Numbered from the stretch's first letter, positions 16,326 through 25,582 are shown. The stretch is DNA of 63,982 nucleotides from Myxacorys chilensis ATA2-1-KO14 (GCA_019359275.1 JAHHHP010000029.1:1-63982), one strand, 5' to 3'. Translations and numbers: made by a program. Notes: generated by a model not told the origin, from the letters alone.

Positions 16326-17813
16326 TCACTTAAAGATTAGATCGAGGCGTTGTTGAGAGTCCGACAGCGCTTCTTGCGGAGATTTTCGATTTAATAACGT
16401 TGCCTCGATCGCACGTCCTAAGTTATCCGAAATCCGGTTGTAGCCCGGAAAAATTGGACGCGATCGCCCATATTTCGCTTGGCTAAGAAACACATCTACC
16501 GCTGGCTGTTTCGCTCTAAAGTCTCGGTAGGCTTGACTCTCTCGTGATTTAAGGTTAGTCGGGAGATACCCAGTCCCGATCGCCCATTCCGTCTGAAAGG
16601 CTTCACTCATCACATACTCGGCAAACGTAAACGCGGCGCGTTCTTGCTCTGGTGTTGATTTGAAGATGAACAAATTCTCACCGCCCATTGCTGTGCCTAG
16701 CTGCGCACCTTTAGGAATCGGCAGAACGCCAAAATCAGCCTTGCTTGCTTGCAGTTGTCCGAGCGTCCAAGGCCCTGATAGCTGCATGGCGACTTTGCCC
16801 GCCAGAAAGCTGTCTAACTCGTAGCCACGTTCGGGCTGAGAGAGAATTGCAGAGCCATCTTGAACGAGATTTTGCCACAGTTGCAGGGCTGCGATCGCGC
16901 CTGCATTGGCGATATTGATATCGGTCTGCACAACCGATCCTGAATTGATCGAATTGCCAAACTGGAGGACTGTTTTTTGCTGTGTCAAGTCACCGCCACC
17001 GCTCCACATAAACGGTAGCCACATAAACACTGTCCATTCTCCTTTTCCAAGCGGCAGCAGCATTCCGTGTTGATCAGGTCGTCCATCTCCGTTTGTGTCA
17101 CGAGTTAACTGTTTTGCAACTTGCCGAAACTCACTCCAATCCTTCGGCAGTTTTTCAATTCCTGTGGCTTTGAATAAGCTTGGACGATAATAAATTCCAA
17201 CATTATTTGTCCCAAATGGAACCGACCATGTTTGACCTTGATATTGAGTAGATTCTTCTAAAGCTGGATCAACTTCTGACTTGAGTGGTGATGCTGCTAA
17301 CCATTCGTCTAAGGGTTTCAGCGCGTCAAGTTCGACCAGTTGCCCAGTAATCATCGGCGCATACCACAACAGATTTGGGGCAGCATTGCCAACAACAGCC
17401 GCCAGAATCTTAGGAATTTGCTGATCGCCTTGTCCCACGTATAGCGACTCGACTTGAATATCTGAATGCTGCTGATTGAATTTATTCACTAAGGCTTGCA
17501 ACACATCGCGGTTTGGAGGCGGGTTCACGCCTTGCCAAAGCGTCAGATGGGTCACGTTAGAGGCGGGCTGGGGTTGACAGCCGATGAGGAGCAAACTGAG
17601 ACAGAGGGTAAGAAAACAGCAAATGTGGAGCGCTCCGTTGAAAGGAGTTGTCCTCACCTTTTCCCAGTGGGAGAAGGAACAAGAATTGAATTGGCTCCCC
17701 TCTCCCTGTGAGAGAGGGGTTGGGGGTAAGGGCGAAGTTGCATCACTCAGCGAAATCAATACCCAACTTCGAGCGATCGCGCCCAAAAATTTGATCCATT
17801 TGTGAACAACCAT
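16326..17813 (-). CDS. Sugar ABC transporter substrate-binding lipoprotein with inserted N-terminus
   Basis: This is a family-1 extracellular solute-binding protein (about 495 residues). The mature part begins after the lipobox LLLIGC near residue 80 and carries LTLWQGVNPP, KFNQQHSDIQVE, a FGTNNVGIYYRPSLF segment and a MQLSGPWTLGQL block typical of carbohydrate-binding proteins. It would be lipid-anchored on the periplasmic side. The N-terminus is odd: a first positively charged hydrophobic piece (HKWIKFLGAIARSWVLISLS), then about 34 residues translated from a palindromic repeat (17640-17738, PLPPTPLSQGEG...), then the hydrophobic lipoprotein signal. The gene runs opposite to the binding protein and permease genes at 17905-20901. 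Confidence 0.85.
   Translation of the reverse strand: MVVHKWIKFLGAIARSWVLISLSDATSPLPPTPLSQGEGSQFNSCSFSHWEKVRTTPFNGALHICCFLTLCLSLLLIGCQPQPASNVTHLTLWQGVNPPPNRDVLQALVNKFNQQHSDIQVESLYVGQGDQQIPKILAAVVGNAAPNLLWYAPMITGQLVELDALKPLDEWLAASPLKSEVDPALEESTQYQGQTWSVPFGTNNVGIYYRPSLFKATGIEKLPKDWSEFRQVAKQLTRDTNGDGRPDQHGMLLPLGKGEWTVFMWLPFMWSGGGDLTQQKTVLQFGNSINSGSVVQTDINIANAGAIAALQLWQNLVQDGSAILSQPERGYELDSFLAGKVAMQLSGPWTLGQLQASKADFGVLPIPKGAQLGTAMGGENLFIFKSTPEQERAAFTFAEYVMSEAFQTEWAIGTGYLPTNLKSRESQAYRDFRAKQPAVDVFLSQAKYGRSRPIFPGYNRISDNLGRAIEATLLNRKSPQEALSDSQQRLDLIFK
17640..17738. repeat. Palindromic dispersed repeat inside a coding region
   Basis: CCCCTCTC (17697-17704) and GAGAGGGG (17712-17719) form a stem with a 7-base loop, followed by GTTGGGGGTAAGGGCG; to the left lies a second weaker piece with TTCCCAGTGGGAGAA. 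These CTCTCCC/GGGAGAG palindromes are common intergenic repeats in bacteria. Here the element lies in frame within the signal region of the binding-protein gene. A shorter related hairpin is found at 48818-48836. Confidence 0.8.
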
Positions 17814-17904
17814 AACCATTTGTCAGCACTCCACCACAGTTGCAGTCCCAAGAGTCATTATGAAAGATGAATTTACTCTTCTGACGGCGTAGTTCAATTT
17901 TGTT

Positions 17905-19161
17905 ATGAAGAAACAGGTTGCAAGGTTGACTTGTCTCGGTTTGCTTTTACTGGTCTCCTCATGTCGCTCAAACTCTAGCGATACAAATGCACCGATCGAA
18001 ATCACATTAAGTGGATGGCAAAGTAATCCCAACGAATCAAAACTCTTAACAAAGGTTATCAACGAGTTTGAGATCAAAAATCCCAACATTAAAGTTAAAC
18101 GCGAAGTGATCAACAGCCAGTATATGGATGTGATCAGAACTCGCTTAATTGGAGAAGTTGCTCCAGATGTATTTTATCTAGAAGCATTTGAGGCTCCAAC
18201 CTTAATGAAAAGCGGAGTCTTAGAACCGCTTGATGGTTACATTAAACCAGACTACGACATCAAAGATTTTGAACCGTCGCTGATCAATGCCTTCAAACGA
18301 GACGGAAAACTCTACGCCATTCCGAAAGATTTTTCGACGTTAGCACTCTTCTACAATACGACTGCGTTTCAGAATGCAAACCTTAAACAGCCTCCGGAAA
18401 CGTGGGCTGAGTTAACCCAATTTGCGAAGCGGTTAACGGTTGATACTAATCGAGACGGCAAGCCCGATCGCTATGGTATGGGCGTCGCACCCGAACTACC
18501 GCGTCAGCTATTTATGATTAAAGCCTTTGGTGGAACTCTGGTCGATCAGCAGAATTATGCCAGTTTTGCCAGTCCAAACGGCGTGAAAGGGTTGCAGCTT
18601 GTGATTGACCAATATCGCCGAGATCGCACCGTTGCCCAGCCCTCAGATGTTGGCGCAAACTCTAACAGTGAAGCATTTGGACAGGGCAAAGTAGCCATGG
18701 CGATCGAAGGCGCGTGGGCAATTCCGTATTTAAAAGACACCTTTCCAGATCTGAAGTTTGCCACCGCAGAAGTTCCAACCATTAATGGTAAAAAAGGCAC
18801 AATGGCATTCACAGTGGGATACGGAATGAATCGCCAATCGAAACACAAAGATGCCGCTTGGAAACTGATCGAATTTTTGACCAGCAAACAGGGGATGAAA
18901 TCTTGGGCAACCGAAGGACTCGCGCTCCCGTCTCGCAAATCGGTCGCGGCAGCCCTGAGGTACGATCGCAATCCTCTTTACGCTCCCCTTGCTGCCGGAG
19001 CAAAGTACGCCACCATTTGGCAGTCGGGCGAAACGCTACCCACAGTGATGACGAGTTTTGACAACCAGTTTGTCAGCGCATTGTTAGGGCAACAACCTCT
19101 GAAAGATGCCATGCAGAAAGCCCAAGACACCGCCAATCGAGAAATTTATTTATCAAATTAG
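17905..19161 (+). CDS. Sugar ABC transporter substrate-binding lipoprotein
   Basis: The 418-residue protein is an extracellular solute-binding protein of the sugar (family 1) type. A lipoprotein signal runs from MKKQVARLTCLGLLLLVSSC with the lipid-accepting Cys at residue 20. The body contains ITLSGWQSNPNESKLL, RLIGEVAPDVFYLEAFEAP, DGKLYAIPKDFSTLALFYNT and the Ca-binding-like DTNRDGKPDRYGMG loop, and ends with the LPTVMTSFDNQF region. It is the first gene of an operon with two permease genes: three bases separate it from the next gene. It likely delivers a sugar or sugar-like osmolyte to that permease. The divergent gene at 16326-17813 encodes a second binding protein of the same superfamily. 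Confidence 0.93.
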   Translation: MKKQVARLTCLGLLLLVSSCRSNSSDTNAPIEITLSGWQSNPNESKLLTKVINEFEIKNPNIKVKREVINSQYMDVIRTRLIGEVAPDVFYLEAFEAPTLMKSGVLEPLDGYIKPDYDIKDFEPSLINAFKRDGKLYAIPKDFSTLALFYNTTAFQNANLKQPPETWAELTQFAKRLTVDTNRDGKPDRYGMGVAPELPRQLFMIKAFGGTLVDQQNYASFASPNGVKGLQLVIDQYRRDRTVAQPSDVGANSNSEAFGQGKVAMAIEGAWAIPYLKDTFPDLKFATAEVPTINGKKGTMAFTVGYGMNRQSKHKDAAWKLIEFLTSKQGMKSWATEGLALPSRKSVAAALRYDRNPLYAPLAAGAKYATIWQSGETLPTVMTSFDNQFVSALLGQQPLKDAMQKAQDTANREIYLSN

Positions 19162-19163
19162 TC

Positions 19164-20066
19164 ATGCTGAAAAGCAAGTTTTTTAATCGACGCAACGTTC
19201 GAGAAGCCCTTTCTGGATATTTATTTATGACCCCAACGATCGTTGTCTTGGGCGTCTTTCTGGCATTGCCTGTGTTGTATGCGATCGTGCTTGCCTTTCA
19301 TAAAGTGAATCTTTTAGGCGACGTTAGCTACCGCTTCACTGGATTGAAAAACTTTGTTCGGATGCAAGATGATGAGCGAGTCTGGATCGCCTTGCAAAAT
19401 ACGGTTCAATATGTTGCGATCGTAGTTCCGATTCAAACTCTACTCGCGCTGGGATTGGCCCTCACTCTCAACACCAAAATCAGAGGTAGAAGCTGGTTTC
19501 GCGTCGCTTTCTTCTTACCTACCGTCACATCTTCAGCCGTACTAACGCTGATTTTCATGTGGATTTACAATTCCAATGGCTTACTCAATAGCGTTCTGAG
19601 TTTCTTTAGCTTACCGACGTACAACTGGCTTGGCGATCCTGAAGTTGCCCTTAAAGGCATCATGATCATGAATGTCTGGGCGACTGCGCCTCTGTTTATG
19701 GTGATTTATCTTGCTGCACTGCAAGATATTCCAGAAAGCTTATACGAAGCGGCGGCAATTGATGGTGCGACAACCTGGGAAAAGTTTTGGCACATCACCT
19801 TACCGTTTCTTCGCCCGGTTACATTCTTTGTGATTGTCATGGGTTTGATTGGAACGTTTCAATTATTTGACCAATCTTATATTTTCTCCAATGGTTCCGG
19901 CGGCCCCAACAACGCCACTCTTACTATTGTGCTTCTCATCTATCAATATGCGTTCAAAAATTTAGATATGGGATATGCCCTAGCATTAACCTTGATGCTT
20001 GCCTTTGTGATTATGACGGCTACTTTAGTGCAACGTCAGTTCTTTGGAGAAGAAAGTTTAGATTAA
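19164..20066 (+). CDS. Sugar ABC transporter permease (MalF/UgpA type)
   Basis: The 300-residue inner-membrane protein has six predicted helices, starting with SGYLFMTPTIVVLGVFLALPVLYAIV. The ATPase-coupling EAA loop reads EAAAIDGATTWEKFWHITLPFLRP near residue 195. It pairs with the following permease to form the channel of a carbohydrate uptake ABC transporter. Its start is three bases after the binding-protein stop, and its stop is five bases before the next start, so the three genes are one transcription unit. No ATPase gene is nearby; carbohydrate transporters of this type often use a shared MsmX/MalK-like ATPase encoded elsewhere. Confidence 0.94.
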   Translation: MLKSKFFNRRNVREALSGYLFMTPTIVVLGVFLALPVLYAIVLAFHKVNLLGDVSYRFTGLKNFVRMQDDERVWIALQNTVQYVAIVVPIQTLLALGLALTLNTKIRGRSWFRVAFFLPTVTSSAVLTLIFMWIYNSNGLLNSVLSFFSLPTYNWLGDPEVALKGIMIMNVWATAPLFMVIYLAALQDIPESLYEAAAIDGATTWEKFWHITLPFLRPVTFFVIVMGLIGTFQLFDQSYIFSNGSGGPNNATLTIVLLIYQYAFKNLDMGYALALTLMLAFVIMTATLVQRQFFGEESLD

Positions 20067-20070
20067 CATT

Positions 20071-20901
20071 ATGAAAAAATCTCTTCACTGGCCGATCGGC
20101 TTGCTCTATATTGGATTGATTTTATACGCCGTCATAACATTCATTCCATTTACATGGGCATTATCGGCGTCATTCAAATCGTTGGCAGAAATTTCATCTG
20201 GTGGCTCTAATTTCGTTCCTCAAACGTTCACGTTTGACAACTACAAGCAAATTTTCTTGCAAGAGCCATTGTTTGGACGGTGGTTATTTAATAGCGCGAT
20301 CGTGGCGCTCATCGTGACGTTGTTCAACTTGTTGTTTAACTCAATGGCAGGCTATGCCTTGGCTAGAGTTCAGTTTCCCGGAAATCGCTTTCTGTTTTTC
20401 TTGATTCTGGCGGTTCTTGTTGTCCCGGCGCAAATCACGTTACTACCCAAGTTTTTGATCCTAAAATCGTTAGGCTGGCTCAATTCTTACCAAGGGCTGG
20501 TCGTTCCAACCGTCGTCAACGCCACGTTCATCTTCATGATGCGACAATTTTTTCTCAACTTTCCAAAAGAATTAGAGGAAGCGGCTGCATTAGATGGGTT
20601 AAATCGATTTGAAACGTTTTTTCAGGTGGTGCTTCCACTGGCCAAACCCGCTTTAGCGGCGCAGACCATTTTTATCTTTATGGGATCTTGGAATGAATTT
20701 TTACTGCCACTGGTTGTCATGTCAGATCCAACCATGTTTACCCTACCCATTGGCTTGAATGCCTTTAAAGGACAATACATTACCTACTGGAACTACATCA
20801 TGGCCGCCTCAATGGTCTTTACACTGCCTGCACTGGCGATTTACGCATTTTTCAACCGCTACTTTATTCAAGGCGTCACATTTACTGGCGGCAAAAGCTA
20901 A
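20071..20901 (+). CDS. Sugar ABC transporter permease (MalG/UgpE type)
   Basis: This 276-residue membrane protein is the second permease of the sugar transporter. The N-terminal helix (PIGLLYIGLILYAVITFIPF) is followed by five others. The EAA coupling loop reads EEAAALDGLNRFETFFQVVLPLAKP near residue 165, followed by FIFMGSWNEFLLPLVV, a stretch that is highly typical of MalG-type subunits. It heterodimerises with the preceding gene product. It is the last gene of the operon; yebC begins 70 bases later and may have its own promoter. Confidence 0.94.
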   Translation: MKKSLHWPIGLLYIGLILYAVITFIPFTWALSASFKSLAEISSGGSNFVPQTFTFDNYKQIFLQEPLFGRWLFNSAIVALIVTLFNLLFNSMAGYALARVQFPGNRFLFFLILAVLVVPAQITLLPKFLILKSLGWLNSYQGLVVPTVVNATFIFMMRQFFLNFPKELEEAAALDGLNRFETFFQVVLPLAKPALAAQTIFIFMGSWNEFLLPLVVMSDPTMFTLPIGLNAFKGQYITYWNYIMAASMVFTLPALAIYAFFNRYFIQGVTFTGGKS

Positions 20902-20972
20902 TCGACCACAATTTGCCCAACTTTGGATATCCTATATATCGAGCTTTGGTGTAATTTTGATCGGCTTCAGAT

Positions 20973-21779
20973 ATGGCAGGACACAGCAAGTGGGCAAACA
21001 TCAAGCGTCAGAAAGCCAGAGTTGACGCGGTTAAAGGAAAAGTATTTACCAAAATTTCGCGGGAAATTATCGTTGCTGCTCGCAGTGGTGTTCCTGATCC
21101 GACGGGCAATTTTCAACTGAGAACAGCGATCGAGAAGGCAAAAGCGGCTGGCATTCCCAACGACAACATTGAGCGCGCGATCGCAAAAGGCGCAGGCAGT
21201 TTTGGAGGAAACGACACGCTCGAAGCCATTCGTTACGAAGGGTATGGCTCAGGGGGTGTTGCTGTTCTAATTGAAGCGCTCACCGACAATCGCAACCGGA
21301 CGGCAGCAACGCTGAGAGAAGCCTTCAGCAAAAACGGCGGAAACTTGGGTGAAACGGGGTGTGTAAGCTGGATGTTTGAGCAAAAAGGCGTTGCCGAAAT
21401 CTCATTTATTGCCAATGACACCGGACGCGGACGAGGCCGTTCGGCTCAAACCGAAATTGATGAAGAGGCACTGCTTGAAGCGTGTCTCGAAGCGGGCGCA
21501 GACACATATGAATTGAGCCACACCGAAACTGGAAAAATTGCAGAAGTCTTTACCGAAGTCGAGAACTTAGAAATGCTGAGCCAAACTCTTCAGGACAAGG
21601 GCTACACGGTGACTCAGGCTGAGTTACGGTGGCTCCCTCAAACGACAGTAGACGTTACCGATTCTGATCAGGCGCGATCGCTGCTCAAACTAATGGACGC
21701 TCTAGATGATCTCGATGACGTACAGACTGCTACGGCTAACTTTGATATGGCAGAAGAACTCATGTCTGCGGCTGTTTAA
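20973..21779 (+). CDS. yebC: YebC/PmpR family protein
   Basis: The 268-residue protein begins MAGHSKWANIKRQKARVDAVKGKVFTK, the diagnostic N-terminus of the YebC/TACO1 family, followed by GGVAVLIEALTDNRNRTAATLREAF and GETGCVSWMFEQKG. Family members were long called transcriptional regulators; some, including TACO1, act on the ribosome to promote translation through proline-rich stretches. The sequence cannot tell which role applies here. Residues 135-155 carry a family-variable insert (NDTGRGRGRSAQTEIDEEA), making the protein slightly longer than the usual 240-250 residues. It is a stand-alone gene. Confidence 0.95.
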   Translation: MAGHSKWANIKRQKARVDAVKGKVFTKISREIIVAARSGVPDPTGNFQLRTAIEKAKAAGIPNDNIERAIAKGAGSFGGNDTLEAIRYEGYGSGGVAVLIEALTDNRNRTAATLREAFSKNGGNLGETGCVSWMFEQKGVAEISFIANDTGRGRGRSAQTEIDEEALLEACLEAGADTYELSHTETGKIAEVFTEVENLEMLSQTLQDKGYTVTQAELRWLPQTTVDVTDSDQARSLLKLMDALDDLDDVQTATANFDMAEELMSAAV

Positions 21780-21931
21780 CTTCATTCCTCAGTAACTATA
21801 GAGAAGCCTAACATTGCGCTTTAACCGACAACTGAAGCAGCACAACTCATCATTCAGAAGCGCTCATAGTTGATAGGTTTTAAGGTTTGAGAGAGAATAG
21901 GTGTAAAGTTTCGTATCGTTAGTTTAGAAAA

Positions 21932-23179
21932 ATGGCGTTAGAGCAACTAGTCGCAAGCCAATCGGTCAGCCACTGCGATCGCGATGACTTTGACATTGCG
22001 ATCGTAGGCGGTGGCATCGTCGGAACCCTTTTTGCTTGTGCGCTGAAAGATTCAAACTTAAAAATTGCTCTGATCGAAGCAGAAACCCAATCTCAGGCAG
22101 TTGCCAAAGCCCAAGCGTATTCCATCTCGTTACTCTCAAGCCAGATTCTACAAGGGCTTGGCGTCTGGGAAACCATTCGTCCGCAGATTGAAACCTACAA
22201 GACCGTCCGCCTGTCCGACGCTAACCATCCCAGCGTTGTCAAGTTTGCGCCAACCGACATTGGCACACAAACGCTAGGCTACGTTGCCGAACATCGAGTG
22301 TTACTGACCGCATTACAAGAGAGTCTTGAAACCTGCTCAAACGTCCTGCATCTTTGTCCTGCCAAGGTTTTGAAGACAGAATTTCGGGCAGAAGATGTCA
22401 TTTTAGACGTTGCCATTTCTGATCAGATTCATTCTATTCAGACTCGGTTAGTCATTGCGGCTGACGGGTCGCGATCGCCGCTTCGCCAGCAAGCGAACAT
22501 CCGCACCTACGGTTGGAAATACTGGCAAGCCTGCGTCGTTGCCACCTTTCAACTCGGCGCACCTCATAACAACACTGCCTATGAATGGTTTTGGGAAGGC
22601 GGACCATCGGGAATTTTGCCGCTTCCTAACAATCGCTGCCGCATCGTGTGGACAGTGCCGAAAACCGAAGCCGAAGCAATGCTGGCTCTCAGCGACAATG
22701 AATTTACAGAACGGTTCATTCAACGCTATGGAGCGCACTTGAGCGACCCCAAGCTGGAAGGCGATCGCTACGTCTTCCCCGTGCAATTGCTCCACAGCAG
22801 TCGCTATGTTGCCTCGCGATTAGCCTTGATTGGGGACGCGGCTCACTGCTGCCATCCCCTCGGTGGACAAGGCATTAATATGGGCATTCGAGATGCAGCA
22901 GCATTAGCGCAAGTCTTGCAAACAGCGCGCGATCGCAACGAAGACATTTCTAGCATTAAAGTTCTCAAGCGCTACGAGCGATGGCGTCAGTGGGAGAATC
23001 TCATTATTTTGAGCGTGACTGACGTGCTAAATCGAACGTTTTCTACTCAAATCGCACCTGTTGTCTTTCTCCGTCGGATCGCGCTTTGGATACTTGGAAC
23101 CGTCCAACCCATCAAATCGCTAACCTTCCGTCTCATGAGCGGATTAGTTGGGCGTACACCAAACCTTGCTCGACGGTAA
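21932..23179 (+). CDS. FAD-dependent hydroxylase, UbiH/Coq6 family
   Basis: The 415-residue protein is a flavoprotein aromatic hydroxylase. It shows the Rossmann dinucleotide motif IVGGGIVGTLFACAL near residue 25, the DG motif AADGSRSPLRQQA near residue 180, and the second FAD motif LIGDAAHCCHPLGGQGINMGIRDA near residue 300. UbiH-type enzymes hydroxylate quinone precursors; cyanobacteria make plastoquinone and phylloquinone rather than ubiquinone, so a role in prenylquinone metabolism is plausible but unproven. The C-terminal amphipathic region (SLTFRLMSG) may associate with membranes. It is probably monocistronic: queC starts 64 bases downstream in the same direction. Confidence 0.9.
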   Translation: MALEQLVASQSVSHCDRDDFDIAIVGGGIVGTLFACALKDSNLKIALIEAETQSQAVAKAQAYSISLLSSQILQGLGVWETIRPQIETYKTVRLSDANHPSVVKFAPTDIGTQTLGYVAEHRVLLTALQESLETCSNVLHLCPAKVLKTEFRAEDVILDVAISDQIHSIQTRLVIAADGSRSPLRQQANIRTYGWKYWQACVVATFQLGAPHNNTAYEWFWEGGPSGILPLPNNRCRIVWTVPKTEAEAMLALSDNEFTERFIQRYGAHLSDPKLEGDRYVFPVQLLHSSRYVASRLALIGDAAHCCHPLGGQGINMGIRDAAALAQVLQTARDRNEDISSIKVLKRYERWRQWENLIILSVTDVLNRTFSTQIAPVVFLRRIALWILGTVQPIKSLTFRLMSGLVGRTPNLARR

Positions 23180-23243
23180 AGGAAACAGCAATTGGAAAGC
23201 GGTGAAACGATGAGAATATCAGAAAGGCGTTTCCTATTTGTTT

Positions 23244-23945
23244 ATGGCTCCTAAAGCAATCGTTCTTTTATCTGGCGGTTTAGACTCTGCAACCTCGGCG
23301 GCTCAAGCGATCGCAGACGGATGTGAGGTGATTGCGATCTCGTTTCGCTACGGGCAACGGCACGATCGCGAACTCCTTGCGGCTAAACAAGTCGCTAGCC
23401 ATTTGGGGATTCAAGAGCATTTCACTGTCGATGTGAATTTGGCTCAGTGGGGTGGTTCTGCCTTAACAGACGAAGCGTTAACCGTGCCAACTGAGGGCGT
23501 CAATCCTACTGAAATTCCTATTACCTATGTACCAGGGAGAAATACCGTATTTATTGCGATCGCTCTCTCCCTTGCCGAAGCCAAAGGAGCCGATGCCATC
23601 TATCTAGGCATCAACGCCGTCGATTATTCTGGCTACCCCGATTGCCGACCCGAATTTTTAGAGGCATTTCAAGCCTTGGCCAGCGTTTCCTCGAAGGCGG
23701 GAATCGAAGGCAGAGCGCCAAAACTCGTTGCTCCACTTGTGATGGATTCTAAAGTTGATATCGTGCATCGCGCCTTGCGCCTTGACGTGCCGATCTCGCT
23801 AACTTGGTCATGCTATCAGGGCGGAGAGCAACCTTGCGGCGTCTGTGATTCGTGCCGAATTCGCGATCGCGCTCTAATTGAAGCAGGACAGCCTAAATTA
23901 GCCACTCCTCAAGGTAGAGCATTCTATTCTTTGAAGTCGTCTTAA
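23244..23945 (+). CDS. queC: 7-cyano-7-deazaguanine synthase
   Basis: QueC converts 7-carboxy-7-deazaguanine to preQ0 with ammonia and ATP in the queuosine pathway. The 233-residue protein has the PP-loop [10 protein letters not shown] at residues 10-19, [37 protein letters not shown], and a C-terminal zinc site [20 protein letters not shown] with four cysteines. The ATG at 23244 gives the expected N-terminus ([12 protein letters not shown]); a TTG two codons upstream is less likely. Other queuosine genes are not adjacent. A 500-base AT-rich gap follows. Confidence 0.96.
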   Translation: MAPKAIVLLSGGLDSATSAAQAIADGCEVIAISFRYGQRHDRELLAAKQVASHLGIQEHFTVDVNLAQWGGSALTDEALTVPTEGVNPTEIPITYVPGRNTVFIAIALSLAEAKGADAIYLGINAVDYSGYPDCRPEFLEAFQALASVSSKAGIEGRAPKLVAPLVMDSKVDIVHRALRLDVPISLTWSCYQGGEQPCGVCDSCRIRDRALIEAGQPKLATPQGRAFYSLKSS

Positions 23946-24338
23946 TGATCTCGTTAAATTGTCAATGAAATAATCTATGATTTCATGCACAGAACATTAA
24001 AGCGATCACTCAAGGCTACTTCACAAATTTCCTTTCAATTCTAAAGAAAATCTATCTCTATTTTTGCTAGAGAAGGATGCTCATTTCGCCTTTAGTTTTG
24101 GCTGATAAAAGTATTAAAAATGAAGTAATTTTTAATAATGAGAGTAAGTACTTCAACAACAGTTAATCTTTCTACAACTTTTTCAAATCCTCTTCTAGCC
24201 TAGTTTTGGCTATTTCTAAAGATGTTCTTAAAATCTTACAAATCTTCTGCGAAGCATTAAAGGATTTGTGATTTGTTCCAAACATTCAAAGCAAAAAGCC
24301 ATTTTGATTCAAACCCTAAGAAAAGTGGAAGCACTTAA

Positions 24339-24425
24339 ATGCAAAAGAAGCCTGAAGAAGCAATCAGTGAAGCATTTATAGCGATATTTGCTCTAAAAAA
24401 CAGCCTTTTGCGGTCGCTATATTAA
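24339..24425 (+). CDS. Possible 28-residue leader ORF in the 23946-24448 gap
   Basis: The 500-base gap after queC is AT-rich with no large gene. A short frame (MQKKPEEAISEAFIAIFALK...) follows a GGAAG motif eight bases upstream and ends 23 bases before the next gene. It contains an 8-base inverted repeat, TATAGCGA (24377-24384) and TCGCTATA (24414-24421). It could be a leader peptide, a small protein, or chance. I see no database-recognisable feature. Confidence 0.2.
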   Translation: MQKKPEEAISEAFIAIFALKNSLLRSLY

Positions 24426-24448
24426 CAAGTAACTTGCTAAGGTTCACT

Positions 24449-24835
24449 ATGATATTTGAATCCAACTACGTTCTGCTGTTATCACAACGGCGCGATGAGT
24501 TATACGGACTAGAATCACTTCTAGGACGGCTAAAGTTTCGTGTGCAAATCGCAAACTCGATCGAACACGCTGTTACTACAGTAAGGCAGGCTCCTCCTTG
24601 CCTCGTCATTCTGTACGGCAATGACTGGTCTGAGTTGCCTTTGCAACGACTGAGAGCGATCGCAGATTCAGAGAGTATTACACTTGTTGTTTTAACAGAC
24701 TGTCATATGCCGCGCTGGTTGTATCAAGACCAAAATCCTGGTTTTGATGGCTTCCTGGTTAAACCGCTCAGTAGTGATATTCTCTCTTCTCTAGTTCAGT
24801 CTGCTTCCGCACGCCAACAGTGCTTAGCCTCTTAA
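24449..24835 (+). CDS. Degenerate response-regulator receiver-like protein
   Basis: The 128-residue protein reads like a receiver fold: YVLLLSQRRDELYGLESLLGRL, PCLVILYGNDW, ESITLVVLTDC and a terminal FDGFLVKPLSSDILSSLV. In active receivers, the first strand is followed by an acidic pair and the third strand ends in the phosphorylated Asp. Here the acidic pair is replaced by SQ and the Asp position in LVILY is Tyr, while the Lys of the VKP motif is retained. It is therefore probably a pseudo-receiver that does not accept phosphate. An AAGG motif six bases before the ATG at 24449 supports the start. No output domain or histidine kinase is adjacent; the next gene encodes a polysaccharide deacetylase. 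Confidence 0.65.
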   Translation: MIFESNYVLLLSQRRDELYGLESLLGRLKFRVQIANSIEHAVTTVRQAPPCLVILYGNDWSELPLQRLRAIADSESITLVVLTDCHMPRWLYQDQNPGFDGFLVKPLSSDILSSLVQSASARQQCLAS

Positions 24836-24904
24836 TCTCTATTTCGCTAAATTAACATTTTATTGAATTCGTGTCATTTGCCAGTTCTAGTACAGTTTTA
24901 GTAA

Positions 24905-25582
24905 ATGTCCTTTGCTCCGATTTATCCTTTCTTGCATCGTCTTCTAAAGCCTACGTTTCCTCAGTGCCTTTGGTCAGGTCGTGACGATAGCCCTGCGATC
25001 GCGCTTACGTTTGATGATGGACCTCACCCGCAGTACACGCCCCTGTTACTAGATGTCCTTGACTATCACAAGATTTCTGCCACGTTCTTTTGGTTAGGGG
25101 CTTGTGTTGAAGACCACCCCGATCTAGCTCGCCAGGTTTACCAGCGCGGTCATTGGATTGGATTACACGGCTATGATCATCAAGCCTTCACTGGTTTGAC
25201 CGCAACCGAGCTTAAAGCAACCCTAAATCTTACAAAAACTGCGATCGCTAAGACGTGTCAAATCAACCCTGAAACCTTGATAGATGTTCGTCCTCCCTAT
25301 GGTCTGTTCGCTCCCCAAACTCTAAGCTACCTGCAACGCTGGAACTACCGCACTGTGATGTGGAGCATTATTCCTGAGGACTGGGCGCGTCCTGGTTCGT
25401 CAATTGTGGTGCAGCGAGTCTTAAACCAGGTTCAAAACGGCTCCATTATCGTTCTTCATGATGGTGCTGACGGTGGCGAAGACGTTGCAGAAACGGTTGA
25501 TCGTCTCGTTCCTGAACTTCTACAGAAAGGCTATCGTTTTTCTACTATTGATCAGGTTTGGTCAGCATTGCCTCACCTTTAG
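24905..25582 (+). CDS. Polysaccharide deacetylase family protein (NodB homology)
   Basis: The 225-residue protein has the full NodB-domain signature: LTFDDGPHPQYTP (catalytic Asp and metal Asp, near residue 35), the zinc-binding HGYDH pair near residue 93, VRPPYG (motif 3), MWSIIPEDW and IIVLHDG (motif 5) near residue 180. Such enzymes remove N-acetyl groups from cell-wall or exopolysaccharide sugars. No signal peptide or membrane anchor is seen at MSFAPIYPFLHRLLK, so whether it is exported is unclear. The gene is alone; the next 950 bases lack an obvious large gene. Confidence 0.92.
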   Translation: MSFAPIYPFLHRLLKPTFPQCLWSGRDDSPAIALTFDDGPHPQYTPLLLDVLDYHKISATFFWLGACVEDHPDLARQVYQRGHWIGLHGYDHQAFTGLTATELKATLNLTKTAIAKTCQINPETLIDVRPPYGLFAPQTLSYLQRWNYRTVMWSIIPEDWARPGSSIVVQRVLNQVQNGSIIVLHDGADGGEDVAETVDRLVPELLQKGYRFSTIDQVWSALPHL

